DNA from: Natronobiforma cellulositropha | GTDB lineage: Archaea > Halobacteriota > Halobacteria > Halobacteriales > Natrialbaceae | NCBI RefSeq assembly: GCF_025629245.1 | Contig: NZ_JANZXN010000032.1 | Coordinates: 92,305 to 156,304 of the forward strand | DNA length: 64,000 bases | Reading direction: 5' to 3' | Shown here: positions 63,996 through 64,000 of the stretch, one piece after another | Numbering within the stretch: position 1 is the stretch's first letter | How the letters are laid out: each line of letters starts with the position of its first letter | Program-made: the position numbers and the translations under genes | The notes under the pieces: generated by a model | The model's database searches: none | What the model saw: the letters and a program-made list of their open reading frames with translations, nothing else | What the model was told of the DNA's origin: nothing

Positions 63996-64000
63996 CTGGG
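63974..64000 (+). CDS. Probable IS5-type transposase, N-terminal fragment
   Basis: Only nine codons are in the window: MSKISRFTG. Haloarchaeal IS5-group transposases often begin in this way. Partial at the right edge; identification rests on this short match and on the inverted repeat around it. Confidence 0.45.

Noticed and set aside
63601..63996. 131-residue and 68-residue minus-strand frames over the tRNA region
   Set aside because: They run through the tRNA and repeats; the AGRDLNTRP-type peptide is a translation of tRNA sequence, not a gene.

Overview
This 64 kb window is chromosomal DNA from a haloarchaeon (class Halobacteria). The support is high GC content with strong codon bias (CTCGAG is very frequent), very acidic proteins, archaeal ribosomal stalk genes (L1, L10/P0, L12), topoisomerase VI beside DNA gyrase, archaeal-type methionine adenosyltransferase, twin-arginine lipoproteins, and many genes whose TATA-like box lies 24-35 bases before the start codon (leaderless style). 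The order (Natrialbales or another) cannot be fixed from the window alone. Most of it reads as core genome; the extreme right end is mobile.

Layout. 1-11 kb: top6A (cut by the left edge), top6B, a secreted FnIII/cohesin-like/dockerin protein, gyrB and gyrA with a possible 20-codon ORF bridging them, and an AAC(3)-family acetyltransferase. 11-25 kb: a winged-helix regulator, a ZIP metal transporter next to a DtxR-type metalloregulator, arginase, type II NADH dehydrogenase, a small-multidrug-export-like protein, a hexapeptide acyltransferase, methionine adenosyltransferase, a CYTH protein, an FKBP prolyl isomerase, a RAD55-like protein without a Walker A motif, pyrB-pyrI and several haloarchaeal hypotheticals. 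25-35 kb: the L1-L10-L12 operon, then a 6.4 kb rightward block (membrane proteins, CDP-alcohol phosphatidyltransferase, MDR dehydrogenase, PTPS-like enzyme, glycosyltransferase, methyltransferase, ZIP-like membrane protein), then L11, which is therefore separated from its usual neighbours. 35-46 kb: cutA, HEWD protein, MOSC protein, a 1109-residue actin-fold/coiled-coil/membrane-anchor protein, cupin, MmgE/PrpD, MFS transporter, small zinc proteins and a HAD phosphatase. 46-52 kb: thioesterase, a TraB-family membrane protein overlapping an M50-type protease, purM, dpsA and a PfkB kinase. 52-57 kb: a zinc uptake locus (His-Asp-rich lipoprotein, znuA, znuC, znuB). 57-63 kb: ADP-forming acyl-CoA synthetase with a phosphotransacetylase-like partner, a regulator, a PRC-barrel protein and a TrkA-N/DHH phosphoesterase. 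63.5-64 kb: tRNA-Lys(CTT), a second copy of its 3' end 199 bases downstream, and what looks like the start of an insertion sequence.

Two things stand out. (1) The protein at 36585-39914 joins a complete MreB/actin-like ATPase fold to about 700 residues of coiled coil and a C-terminal hydrophobic hairpin, which suggests a membrane-tethered cytoskeletal or shape factor. (2) In the zinc locus, a domain of about 110 residues carrying the motif HGDHWHG-x-LP occurs twice: in a His/Asp-repeat lipoprotein, and inserted into ZnuA where other ZnuA proteins have a His-rich loop. This points to a dedicated extracellular zinc-handling domain. Other points include the tRNA-end duplication, a perfect 21-base palindrome, DtxR-like palindromes, the PTPS-centred cluster between ribosomal genes, and the TraB/M50 pair.
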